Assembly (NCBI GenBank): GCA_019637175.1
Contig: JAHBWD010000053.1
Location: forward strand, 1 to 60,752
DNA from: Labilithrix sp.
GTDB taxonomy: Bacteria; Myxococcota_A; Polyangia; Polyangiales; Polyangiaceae
Direction of reading: 5' to 3'
Length of the DNA stretch: 60,752 nt
The position numbers and the translations under genes were made by a program. This document shows, in pieces, positions 24,395 to 32,162 of the stretch. How positions within the stretch are numbered: position 1 is the stretch's first letter; each line of letters starts with the position of its first letter. A model generated the notes under the pieces. The model was not told the DNA's origin. It did no database searches and saw only the letters and a list, made by a program, of their open reading frames with translations.

Positions 24395-25198
24395 GTGACG
24401 CGAAACTCGCTCAGCGCTACGCTGGAGTCCGTGAGCATGCCGCGCGCTTCCTCGCTACGGCATGTCCGACCCGTGCAGCCGCTGCGCTTCCCCGCGTCCG
24501 AGCCGGAGTGGGAGAAGTTGCCCGAGAGCCGCAGACACGTCCGCTTGTGCAAGGCGCTCTTCGAGATGCTGCGCGCCATCTGCTGCCCGCAGCACACCGT
24601 GGGGTGGGATCAGTTCGTCTACTTCGACGCGATGGATCCGAAGCGCAAGCTCGCCCCCGACGCATTCGTGAAGCTCGGCGTGCCCGATCACGACTTCGAT
24701 TCCTACCTCGTCTGGGAGGAGGGAACCCCCGAGGTCGCGTTCGAGGTCTTGAGCCCCAGCGATACTCCCGAGCGGTGGACGTTCAAGGAGAAGCTTCGTC
24801 GCTACCACGCGCTCGGCGTGCGAGAGCTCCTGTGCATCAACGTCGACGCGAAGCCCGGCAAGCGCCTCCGCGCGTGGGATCGGATCGAGCATGATCTCGT
24901 CGAGCGCGTCGTCACCGGCGAGAAGACGCCTTGCCTCGTCCTCGGCGTGACCTTGCTCGTCGGCCACGTCGACGTGTATCCCGTCGCGCTGCGCATCGCG
25001 CGCGACGCGGCGGGACTCGATCTCGTGCTCACCGAGAGTGAAGCCGCCGACGAAGCGAGCGCCCAGCGTGACGCAGTGATGGCGGAGCGTGACGAAGCGA
25101 GCGCCCAGCGTGACGCCGCGATGGCGCGGATCGCGGCGCTCGAGAAGCAGCTCGCGGCCAAGCCCCGCGCGAAGAGACGATCGACGACGCGTCGTTGA
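24395..25198 (+). CDS. Uma2 family endonuclease-like protein with coiled-coil tail
   Basis: A 267-residue protein. The central region has the Uma2 (DUF820, PD-(D/E)xK-like) pattern: a late acidic motif KLAPDAFVKLG near residue 90 (normally PDxxV), then EVAFEVLSPSDTPERW and KLRRYHALGVRELLCIN. The C-terminal 50 residues are highly charged and contain a 14-residue tandem repeat, DEASAQRDAVMAER then DEASAQRDAAMARI, likely coiled coil. The biological role of Uma2 proteins is unknown, although they are multi-copy in myxobacteria and cyanobacteria. Start is uncertain: ATG 24395 or ATG 24437. Confidence 0.75.
   Translation: MTRNSLSATLESVSMPRASSLRHVRPVQPLRFPASEPEWEKLPESRRHVRLCKALFEMLRAICCPQHTVGWDQFVYFDAMDPKRKLAPDAFVKLGVPDHDFDSYLVWEEGTPEVAFEVLSPSDTPERWTFKEKLRRYHALGVRELLCINVDAKPGKRLRAWDRIEHDLVERVVTGEKTPCLVLGVTLLVGHVDVYPVALRIARDAAGLDLVLTESEAADEASAQRDAVMAERDEASAQRDAAMARIAALEKQLAAKPRAKRRSTTRR
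25049..25132 (+). repeat. Two 42-bp tandem repeat units inside the Uma2 gene
   Basis: Unit 1 is 25049-25090 and unit 2 is 25091-25132. The first 26 bases (beginning GACGAAGCGAGCGCCCAGCG) are identical and the rest nearly so. Each unit encodes 14 residues of a charged coiled-coil-like tail. Unit number could vary by slippage without shifting the frame. Confidence 0.8.
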
Positions 25199-25278
25199 TC
25201 GCTCGAGCCGGGTCTCGCCCGGCTGAAGGCGCATTCCTCCACCAAAGATGGCCCCCTGCTCTTGAGCCTGGCCCGACA

Positions 25279-26040
25279 ATGGCCTATCCCCACTGTGTGC
25301 CTTGGGCTCGTGCGCTCCTCCGCGGTCAGAAGGTGCTCGCGCGTGTGCGCCCCGACGGCGCGTTCGACAGCGCCGCCGGACGCGTCGAGGTGCGCTACAA
25401 GCCGAACGACGGTCGCGCGTACCGCGCAGCGGAGCGGAACCTCGAACGCATCGCCGGCGAGGCGCTCCTGCCGGACGACGCGTGCGCCCCGGCGGAAGAA
25501 GCGCCGCCCAAGGCGAACGCGCAGAACGCGCAGAGCACGCAAGGGAGGAGCGCGCAGCGCAAGGCCGACGCGGCGGCGCGCGCGCTCGCGCCCGGCGCGG
25601 TCCCCAAGGACGCGTGGACGGTGTACGCCGACGGCGCTTGCTCGGGTAACCCCGGCCCCGCGGGCCTCGGCGTCGTCCTCGTCGCGCCGGACGGGAAGAT
25701 CGCCGAAGGGTTCGAATACCTCGGCGTCGCGACCAACAACGTCGCCGAGCTCACCGCGATCCTGCGCGCCGCGGAGATCATCCCCGCGAAGGAGACCGCG
25801 GTGGTCCACACCGACAGCCAGTACGCGATCGGCGTCCTCACGAAGGGCTGGAAGGCAAAGGCCAACCAAGAGCTCATCGCAGGCGTGAAGAGCGCCCTCG
25901 CGAAGCGCGAGGGCTGGCGGCTCGTCTACGTGCCCGGCCACTCCGGCGTGCCCTTGAACGAGCGCGCCGACGAGCTCGCGCGCGAGGCCGTCCGAACGAG
26001 GGTCTCGAAGCTCCCGGTCGCGCCGGAGCGCCCTATTTAA
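25279..26040 (+). CDS. rnhA: Ribonuclease HI with N-terminal extension
   Basis: A 253-residue protein. The RNase H domain (about 112-245) has all four acidic catalytic residues: Asp in VYADGACSGNPGPAG near 118, Glu in NNVAELTAI near 158, Asp in HTDSQYAIG near 178, and Asp in NERADELA near 231. It removes RNA from RNA-DNA hybrids. The first 110 residues are extra relative to the usual 150-residue enzyme. They comprise a short conserved-looking domain (VLARVRPDGAFDSAAGRVEV) and a low-complexity Gln/Ala/Asn linker. The ATG at 25279 was chosen from codon bias. The stop is 40 bp before the acetyltransferase gene. Confidence 0.9.
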   Translation: MAYPHCVPWARALLRGQKVLARVRPDGAFDSAAGRVEVRYKPNDGRAYRAAERNLERIAGEALLPDDACAPAEEAPPKANAQNAQSTQGRSAQRKADAAARALAPGAVPKDAWTVYADGACSGNPGPAGLGVVLVAPDGKIAEGFEYLGVATNNVAELTAILRAAEIIPAKETAVVHTDSQYAIGVLTKGWKAKANQELIAGVKSALAKREGWRLVYVPGHSGVPLNERADELAREAVRTRVSKLPVAPERPI

Positions 26041-26063
26041 CCGTCGTTTCCCGGCGCGCGCGC

Positions 26064-26069
26064 TATCAT
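26064..26069 (+). promoter_or_regulatory. Candidate -10 element of the 26081 acetyltransferase operon
   Basis: TATCAT in GCGCTATCAT lies 11 bases before the ATG at 26081, in the 40-bp gap after rnhA. It matches the recurrent GCTAYSRT start-proximal element of this window. Confidence 0.35.
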
Positions 26070-26080
26070 GCCGCCCCGCC

Positions 26081-26683
26081 ATGGCCGTCCGCATCCATCC
26101 CTCCTCCGTCGTCCACGAAAAGGCCGTCATCGGCGACGGCACGCAGATCTGGCTCTTCAATCAAGTCCGCGAGAACGCGAAGATCGGGAAGAACTGCGTC
26201 CTCGGGAAGAACATCTACGTCGACTACGACGTCACGATCGGCGACAGCGTCAAGATCCAGAACAACGTCTCGGTCTTCGTCGGCGTCACGATCGAAGACG
26301 GCGTGTTCGTCGGGCCGCACGTCTGCTTCACGAACGACAAGGTGCCGCGCGCGGTCAACCCCGACCTCTCGCTCAAGGGGCTCGACGACTGGACGATCAC
26401 GAAGACGCTCGTGAAGACCGGCGCGGCGATCGGCGCGAACGCGACGATCGTGTGCGGCGTCACCGTCGGCAAGTGGGCGATGGTCGGCTCGGGCGCGGTC
26501 GTCACCAAAGACGTGCCGGATCACGGCCTCGTGCTCGGCAACCCGGCGAAGCTCGTCGGGTGGGTCTGCGCGTGCGGCGAGCGCGTGAAGATCGACGAGG
26601 GCACGCGCCGAGGCGCTTGCAAGTGCGGGCGCGTCCTCGTGAAGACCGACGCGGGCGTCGCGCTCGAGGCGAAGGCGTCGTGA
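26081..26683 (+). CDS. WbpD/WlbB-like hexapeptide-repeat N-acetyltransferase
   Basis: A 200-residue left-handed beta-helix acyltransferase with consecutive hexapeptide turns (VIGDGTQIW, IGKNCVLGKNIYVD, VKIQNNVSVF, IGANATIVCGVTVG). The string FTNDKVPRAVNP is typical of WbpD/WlbB, which acetylate the 3-amino group of UDP-2-acetamido-3-amino-glucuronic acid. The C-terminal zinc-ribbon-like tail (VCACGERV, then CKCGRV) is also found in this subfamily. It heads a three-gene unit; its stop overlaps the SDR start as GTGA. Compatible sugar-nucleotide genes occur at 32163, 33227 and 59227. Subfamily is fairly certain, exact substrate inferred. Confidence 0.85.
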   Translation: MAVRIHPSSVVHEKAVIGDGTQIWLFNQVRENAKIGKNCVLGKNIYVDYDVTIGDSVKIQNNVSVFVGVTIEDGVFVGPHVCFTNDKVPRAVNPDLSLKGLDDWTITKTLVKTGAAIGANATIVCGVTVGKWAMVGSGAVVTKDVPDHGLVLGNPAKLVGWVCACGERVKIDEGTRRGACKCGRVLVKTDAGVALEAKAS

Positions 26684-27519
26684 CGAACATCTTTCGCAAG
26701 GGGCTCTTCGACGGACACGTCGCCATCGTCACCGGCGGCGGCAGCGGCATCGGCCTCTCGACCGCGCTCGCGCTCGGCGAGCTCGGCGCCAAGGTCGCGA
26801 TCTGCGGTCGCAAGAAGGAGAAGCTCGAGGCCGCGGAGAAGGTGCTCCGCGCGCGCGCGATCGACGTGCTCGCCGAGGCGTGCGACATCCGCGAGGTCGA
26901 GCAGATCGCGTCGTTCGCCGACGCGGTCGAGGCCAAGCTCGGGCGCGCGAGCATCCTCGTCAACAACGCAGGCGGGCAGTTCCCGACGACCGCGGCCACC
27001 GTCTCGCAGCGAGGTTGGGAGGCCGTCATCCGGAACAACCTCAACGGCACGTTCTTCATGACGCAGGCGGTCGCCAACAAGCACATGATCCCCGCGCGGC
27101 GCGGGCGCATCGTCAACGTCATCGCCAACGTCGCGCGCGGCTTCCCGGGCATGGTCCACACCGGCGCGGCGCGCGCAGGCGTCGAGAACATGACGAAGAC
27201 GCTCGCGATCGAGTGGGCCACCCACAACGTTCAGGTCAACGCGGTCGCGCCGGGCGTCATCCGAACGAGCGGGACCGATCAATATCCGCCCGAGCTCGTC
27301 GAGGCGAGCCGCAAGAAGACGCCGATGAAGCGCCTCGCGTCGCCGGGCGAGGTGGCCCAGCTCATCGTCTATCTCGCGTCGGACGCGGCCTATTTCGTCA
27401 CGGGAGAGTGCTGGTACATCGACGGCGGGGCGCACCTCTGGGGCGACAACTGGGTGATCCCGGAGGATGAGCCGCCGCCGCCGCCGGCGATCATCGGCGA
27501 GCTCGCGAAGCAGGAGTAG
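26680..27519 (+). CDS. Short-chain dehydrogenase, enoyl/dienoyl-CoA reductase type
   Basis: A 279-residue SDR with the classical cofactor motif TGGGSGIG near residue 20, NNAGG near 95, and the PG motif VNAVAPGVIRTSG. Strings QFPTTAATVSQRGWEAVIRN and HTGAARAGVENMTK resemble peroxisomal trans-2-enoyl-CoA reductase and 2,4-dienoyl-CoA reductase. At the classical YxxxK position the Tyr is replaced by Glu (ENMTK), as in some dienoyl-CoA reductases. The start is a GTG overlapping the acetyltransferase stop; the TMTC-like gene follows 3 bp later. Location within a glycan operon is surprising for a fatty-acyl enzyme, so a sugar or lipid-carrier substrate is possible. Confidence 0.82.
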   Translation: MTNIFRKGLFDGHVAIVTGGGSGIGLSTALALGELGAKVAICGRKKEKLEAAEKVLRARAIDVLAEACDIREVEQIASFADAVEAKLGRASILVNNAGGQFPTTAATVSQRGWEAVIRNNLNGTFFMTQAVANKHMIPARRGRIVNVIANVARGFPGMVHTGAARAGVENMTKTLAIEWATHNVQVNAVAPGVIRTSGTDQYPPELVEASRKKTPMKRLASPGEVAQLIVYLASDAAYFVTGECWYIDGGAHLWGDNWVIPEDEPPPPPAIIGELAKQE

Positions 27520-27522
27520 CGC

Positions 27523-29586
27523 GTGGGGAGTGAGGAGAGCGCGGACGCGAACGTGAGCGCGGACGCGAACGACGAGGCCGACGCGAGCGAGAAGCCCGAG
27601 GCGAGCCCCGCTCCTGCTCCCGCGCTCGCGCTCGAGGGATCACCTCCCGAGGCGTCGCCTCCCGAGGCGCGGCCGCGCTACATCGTCACCGTCCGCCAGT
27701 GGCTCGACGATTACTTTCTCGGCGACGACCCCGGCTTCGGCCTCGCGCTCGTCCCGTTCTGCTTCCTGTCGATGTTGCTCTTCACGCGGCATCCGAGCAC
27801 GAACTTCATCTTCGACGAGCAAGAGGCGCTCCTCGCCAACCCCTACGTGCGATCGATCGCCGAGGCCCAGCCGAAGTTCCGCTGGATCGATGCATTCTAC
27901 AGAGACTTCTGGGGCCTCGGCCCCGAGCGAAGCATCGGCTCGTACCGCCCCATCCCCGATCTCGTGTGGCGCGCGCTCTGGGGGCTCGGCGCGCGGGAGC
28001 AGACGCCCTTTCTGCATCACTGGGTGAACGTCCTCCTGCATGGAATGAACGGCGCGCTCGTGTGCGTCGTCGCGTTCCAGCTCACGAAGCGGAGGAGCAC
28101 CGCCTGGCTCGCGGGCGCTTGCTTCACCGCGAGCGGCGTCCTCACCGAAGCGGTCAGCGGCGTCGTCGGCATCTCCGACGTGCTCGGCGCCACCGGCGTT
28201 CTGCTCGCGCTCGCCGCGCTCTCGCTGCGACTTCCGTGGATGGCCCTCGGCGTCTTCTTCGCGTCGCTCTTCGGCCTCTACTCGAAGGAGAGCGCGCTCT
28301 GCGTCGTGCCGCTCGTTCCCTTCGCGGCGCTCCTCGCCGCGCAGATCCATCACCCGGAGAAGCCCCGTCGCTGGCTGCGCGCGGCGGTCGCCTTCGTCGC
28401 CGCCGCGGGCGCGTTCGTCCTCTACGTCGAGGCGCGCCGCAGGATGTTCCCCGCGCCGCTCCCCGCCGAGGTGTCGGTCGACGCTAACGCCGAGAAGCCC
28501 TTCGCCGCGCGTACGTTCGCCGCGATCCTCCGCTGGTACGCGCAGCCCACGCTGCCGCGCGATCCGCTCAACAATCCGCTCGTGAACGCGGCCGGCCCCG
28601 AGCGCATCGCAGGCGCGCTCCGCGTCTATTTCCGCGGGCTCGAGCAGATCGTCTTCCCCCACCCGCTCTCCGGCGACTACTCCGCGCCGCAGGAGCCCGT
28701 GCCGCCGCGCCTCGTCTTCCCCGAGAGCGTGCTCGGCGCGCTCGCGATGCTGTTGCCCCTGCCCGGCGCGGCGTGGCTCGGCATCTCCGCGTGGCGCAGG
28801 GCGAAGCGCGCGAAGGCCGAGAGCGAAACGCCGAAGTCCGAGATCGACGCGCGGCCCATCGTCGGCCTCGGCCTCGTGTGGATCATGGTGTCGTACTTCC
28901 CCGTCTCGAACATTCCGGTGCTCTTGCCGACCGTTCGCGCGGAGCGCTTCTGGTACTTCCCCGTGATCGGCTCGAGCCTCGTGCTCGCGATCGCGTTCGC
29001 GGCCGCGCTCGCGCGCTGGCCGGCAGGCACCCGGGGACGGAAGATCACGACCGCCGGCATCCTCGTCTTCTTCGGCGTCCAGGCGATCTGCGCGCGCCTC
29101 CACGCGAACGACTACACCGACGATCTCGTGTTCTGGAACGCAACCCGCAAGGCCGTTCCGCGCAGCGCGAAGGCGCACCTCAACTACTCCGTCATGAAGG
29201 GCGCGCGCGGCGATCTCGAGGCCCGCCTCGCGGCGAACCGCACGGCGCTCGAGCTCGCCCCGCAGTGGCCGATGGCGAGCATCTACCTCGGCGACACGCT
29301 CTGCCGCCTCCATCGTGCGCCGGAGGCGTGGCCTCACTACGTGCGCGGCTTCCAGCTCGCGCCCAACGACGTCAACCTCGTCGCCCTCGCGCTCCAGTGC
29401 CTCTGGGACGAGAAAATGCTCGCCGAGGGCTCGAACGTCCGAAGCGAGCTCGACGTCTTGAAAGACAAGCACCCAGGCACGTGGGTCGAGTACCTCGGCA
29501 AAGACATCCTCGAGAAGGGCGAGGAGCACAAGGGCGTCGACCCGAAGTATCGACCGCGCGGATACAACGAAGGGCCGAAGGACTAG
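27523..29586 (+). CDS. TMTC-like membrane glycosyltransferase with TPR tail
   Basis: A 687-residue protein. Residues 1-52 are low-complexity (Ala/Asp/Glu/Pro, with repeated SADAN). About ten membrane helices follow. NFIFDEQEALLANPYV near residue 97, right after the first helix, has the acidic pair of GT-C polyprenyl-phosphate-sugar transferases, and SYRPIPDLVW near 145 resembles TMTC/DUF1736 proteins. The last 130 residues are helical and TPR-like (KAHLNYSVMKGARGDLEARL, MASIYLGDTLCRLHRAPEAW). It probably transfers a sugar from a lipid carrier to protein or glycan outside the membrane. The GTG start is 3 bp after the SDR. The stop overlaps the convergent gene at 29583 by 4 bp. Confidence 0.78.
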   Translation: MGSEESADANVSADANDEADASEKPEASPAPAPALALEGSPPEASPPEARPRYIVTVRQWLDDYFLGDDPGFGLALVPFCFLSMLLFTRHPSTNFIFDEQEALLANPYVRSIAEAQPKFRWIDAFYRDFWGLGPERSIGSYRPIPDLVWRALWGLGAREQTPFLHHWVNVLLHGMNGALVCVVAFQLTKRRSTAWLAGACFTASGVLTEAVSGVVGISDVLGATGVLLALAALSLRLPWMALGVFFASLFGLYSKESALCVVPLVPFAALLAAQIHHPEKPRRWLRAAVAFVAAAGAFVLYVEARRRMFPAPLPAEVSVDANAEKPFAARTFAAILRWYAQPTLPRDPLNNPLVNAAGPERIAGALRVYFRGLEQIVFPHPLSGDYSAPQEPVPPRLVFPESVLGALAMLLPLPGAAWLGISAWRRAKRAKAESETPKSEIDARPIVGLGLVWIMVSYFPVSNIPVLLPTVRAERFWYFPVIGSSLVLAIAFAAALARWPAGTRGRKITTAGILVFFGVQAICARLHANDYTDDLVFWNATRKAVPRSAKAHLNYSVMKGARGDLEARLAANRTALELAPQWPMASIYLGDTLCRLHRAPEAWPHYVRGFQLAPNDVNLVALALQCLWDEKMLAEGSNVRSELDVLKDKHPGTWVEYLGKDILEKGEEHKGVDPKYRPRGYNEGPKD

Positions 29587-31628
29587 GCGGTGGGCTCGTC
29601 CTTCTCTTCGTTCTCTTCGTTCTCTTCTTCGTCTTCGTTCTTCTCGCCGTCGTCTTCGTCGGGCCAGGTCGGAATGTCGGCCCACGCCGCGCTCTCTCTG
29701 CGGAACCAGCGGACGCCTTCGCGCGCGAAGACGAAGACGAAGGCGAGGAGCGAGACGAGCGACACCATGAGGCAGGCGAAGAGCGCGCGATCGCGATAGG
29801 CGAGCGTCACGACGTGCTTGCCCGCGGGCACGTCGACGGCGAGGAGCTTCTCGACGCTCTTGACCGCGCCCACGTCGCTACGCCACTCCGCCGCCCAGTT
29901 CTGGTTGACGTGGATCGTCGCGGCCTCTTTGGCGTCGACCTCGAGCTTGATCTCGTTCGGCGACCACGACAGCCGCTTGACGGTCGCCTTCGTCGGATCC
30001 GCCGGGTACTCCTCCTGCGGCAGATCCGCGCGCAGCAGCGCAGACTCGGGCAGCGGATTGCCCGCGACGCAGTAGATCGTTCCCATGTTGATCGGTGGGA
30101 ACATGTGCGCGTCGCGGCGGTTGCCGCGGTGCTGGCGGAACGGCTGATCGAAGGTGCGCGGCGCCTCCTGCACGTACATCTGCGTCGGCTTGATGCGCAC
30201 GAGCTCGAGGATCTCCTCGGCCTGCGGGCGCACGACCTTGTACGCGAGGAACGTCGTCAGGCCGATCGCGATCCACACGAGCTCGCGGGGCGTTTCGCGC
30301 GGCTTGCCGTCGGCCGGAGGCGCCCACTTGCGCCAGCGCGCCACGGCGCCGTACGCCGCGGTCCAGGCACGACGCACGACGGCCGGCACGGCGTCTTCGA
30401 GGCGCGTGATGCCTCGCGCCGCGCACACCGACGTGAAGAAGAGCACCACGACCATGTAGCGATCCGGGAAGCGCAGCTGCGAGAAGATCGGCAGCTCCTT
30501 CAGCAGGTGAAACGGCGTGTACTTGCCGAAATCGCCCATCGCGAGCGCGAAGAAGAGGACGACGCCGCCCGCGAAGATCGCGGCTGCGCCGTCGGCGGTG
30601 ACGAGCGCGACGAGCGCGAAGAACGCGACGACGCCGTACTTGATCCAGAAGCCCGCGAACATCTCGGGCGCGCCGTGGTGCTCGACCGGGTTGAAGACGC
30701 GCGGAAACTGGCGAAGGAACGCGAGCGTCGGCAGGAGCTTGCCGAACGCGAGCGCGAGCGCGACGAGCCCGATCGTGATCGCCACGACCCACGGCGTGAG
30801 CCACGCGCGCTTACCGAAGTCGCGCGGCGGAGGCTCGGGCGCGCTCGGATCGGGCTTCGGAGGCGAGAAGAACCCGCGCACGCTGAGCGCGATCGTCAGA
30901 TACCCCACGGTGAGGAGCGTGAACGGCGTCGTGTACGTCCCCGCGGAGAGCACGATCCAGGCGAAGAAGAACCCGCCGAGGAGGCGCCATCGCCACGACT
31001 CGAGGCCCTTCAGGAAGCAGAGCACCACCCACGGGATGAGCTCGAACCCGAGGAAGTTGATCCAGCCGTCGTGGATGAACCCGACGAAGCGATCGCACGT
31101 GCCGTAGATCACCGCCGCGAACGCCGAAGCGACGACGGTCGCGTCGAGGCGCCGGCAGAGGCGGTACATCCCCTCGAAGCCCATGACGACGAGCAAGAGA
31201 ATCGCGAGGCGGCGCCCGTGCGAGACGCCGAACGCGATGCGGAGCAAGAAGTCGGGGCCGAGGAAGGGATCTTCGGGCGCGGCGATCCCGACGGTGCCGC
31301 CGCACCAGTAGGGGTTCCAAGCCGGGAGCTGACCCCAGCGGAGGAGCGTCATCCGGTCGGACTCCTCCCACGCGATGAACTGATGCTCGTCCATCCACTC
31401 GGCGACCTTGAACGCGTCGCTGGTCACGCCCTGGTAGACCCAGATCGCGATCGCTACCCACGCGATGAGGCGCACCACGGTGATCGACGCGATCCGGTCG
31501 GTCCACCGGATCGTTCGATCGAACATGCCGCCGGCGACGGCGTGGGGCGGCGGATCGTGCTGTGTGACGATTCCCTTCGCGAAGGAGGCGAAGCGCGCGT
31601 ACGCGCGCGCGGCTCGAGACGGCTTCAC
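29583..31628 (-). CDS. YfhO-like polytopic membrane protein with acidic tail
   Basis: A 681-residue protein with about twelve membrane helices. After the first helix comes WGQLPAWNPYWCGG, typical of YfhO/GT-C-like proteins (the sequence W-x-P-x-W-N-P-Y). Near the C-terminus a beta-rich periplasmic segment (SWSPNEIKLEVDA, VNQNWAAEWRS, LLAVDVPAGKHVVTLAYR) is also characteristic. Members are thought to glycosylate wall polymers or lipids. The final 25 residues are almost all Asp/Glu/Asn/Lys, encoded by a short tandem repeat. I chose the GTG at 31628 because it overlaps the upstream stop as GTGA; an upstream start at 31694 is possible. Confidence 0.75.
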   Translation of the reverse strand: MKPSRAARAYARFASFAKGIVTQHDPPPHAVAGGMFDRTIRWTDRIASITVVRLIAWVAIAIWVYQGVTSDAFKVAEWMDEHQFIAWEESDRMTLLRWGQLPAWNPYWCGGTVGIAAPEDPFLGPDFLLRIAFGVSHGRRLAILLLVVMGFEGMYRLCRRLDATVVASAFAAVIYGTCDRFVGFIHDGWINFLGFELIPWVVLCFLKGLESWRWRLLGGFFFAWIVLSAGTYTTPFTLLTVGYLTIALSVRGFFSPPKPDPSAPEPPPRDFGKRAWLTPWVVAITIGLVALALAFGKLLPTLAFLRQFPRVFNPVEHHGAPEMFAGFWIKYGVVAFFALVALVTADGAAAIFAGGVVLFFALAMGDFGKYTPFHLLKELPIFSQLRFPDRYMVVVLFFTSVCAARGITRLEDAVPAVVRRAWTAAYGAVARWRKWAPPADGKPRETPRELVWIAIGLTTFLAYKVVRPQAEEILELVRIKPTQMYVQEAPRTFDQPFRQHRGNRRDAHMFPPINMGTIYCVAGNPLPESALLRADLPQEEYPADPTKATVKRLSWSPNEIKLEVDAKEAATIHVNQNWAAEWRSDVGAVKSVEKLLAVDVPAGKHVVTLAYRDRALFACLMVSLVSLLAFVFVFAREGVRWFRRESAAWADIPTWPDEDDGEKNEDEEENEENEEKDEPTA
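29602..29646. repeat. Short tandem repeat encoding an acidic tail
   Basis: TTCTCTTCG is repeated twice exactly (29602-29610, 29611-29619) and then with variations (TTCTCTTCTTCG, TCTTCG). On the minus strand it encodes the Glu/Asn-rich end of the YfhO-like protein. Slippage here would change the tail length. Confidence 0.75.
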
Positions 31629-32149
31629 CACGTCTGCCTCGGGTTGAGCGGCGGCGTCGTCGCCGGCAGCGGCTCGCCGTCGGGCCCGGGCCACTTCTCT
31701 CGGATCCCCTCGTCGAGGATCAAGTACATCTGCGTCAGGCTGATGCGATACTGCGCGGCGAGCTGGCGAAAGTGCATCCGCTCGACGTGACCGCGATCGT
31801 CTTCACGTGACCAGAGGTGACCGTGCCAGGTGTTCTGCTGGACGGCGCGCGCGCGCTCGGCCTGCTCGGCGCCGGCGATCTCGAGGAAGATCTCCTTGCG
31901 GATGCGCTCCGGTAGGCGGAAGCGGTAGTCCTCGATCTCCTCGCTCGGGATCGGGATGGGCGGCTTGGCGTCGAGCAGCGGCGCGGCCATCGCGTTGACG
32001 CGTTTCCACAGCACCACCGTCGCGAAGGCGGTGACCGCGACGCGAATCAGCCATCCGACGCGAGATCGCGGCTTGGCGGCGAAGTCGAGCAGCGCGAAGT
32101 ACGGCAGGAGCCGCTTGTACTCCGAGATGATCCAGCGCACCGTCCCCAC
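31625..32149 (-). CDS. Hypothetical protein with one membrane helix
   Basis: A 174-residue protein from the GTG at 32149 (GTG 32140 is an alternative). After a short N-terminus there is a membrane helix (about 30-48, VGWLIRVAVTAFATVVLWK), then a polar region beginning PPIPIPSEEIEDYRFRLPERIRKEIF. Its strings HFRQLAAQYRISLTQMYLILDEGI and NTWHGHLWS are distinctive, but I do not recognise the family. It lies 13 bp after the Gfo/Idh gene and overlaps the next gene as GTGA, so it belongs to the aminosugar operon. Confidence 0.65.
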   Translation of the reverse strand: MGTVRWIISEYKRLLPYFALLDFAAKPRSRVGWLIRVAVTAFATVVLWKRVNAMAAPLLDAKPPIPIPSEEIEDYRFRLPERIRKEIFLEIAGAEQAERARAVQQNTWHGHLWSREDDRGHVERMHFRQLAAQYRISLTQMYLILDEGIREKWPGPDGEPLPATTPPLNPRQTW

Positions 32150-32162
32150 CGCCGCGCCTCGC

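Noticed and set aside
25049..25132. Possible CRISPR-like repeat
   Set aside because: Only two contiguous in-frame units with no spacers; it encodes a coiled-coil tail.
28773..31790. 1005-residue plus-strand open frame across the TMTC-like and YfhO-like genes
   Set aside because: Very Arg/Glu-rich, crosses the ends of two real genes and has no domain signatures.
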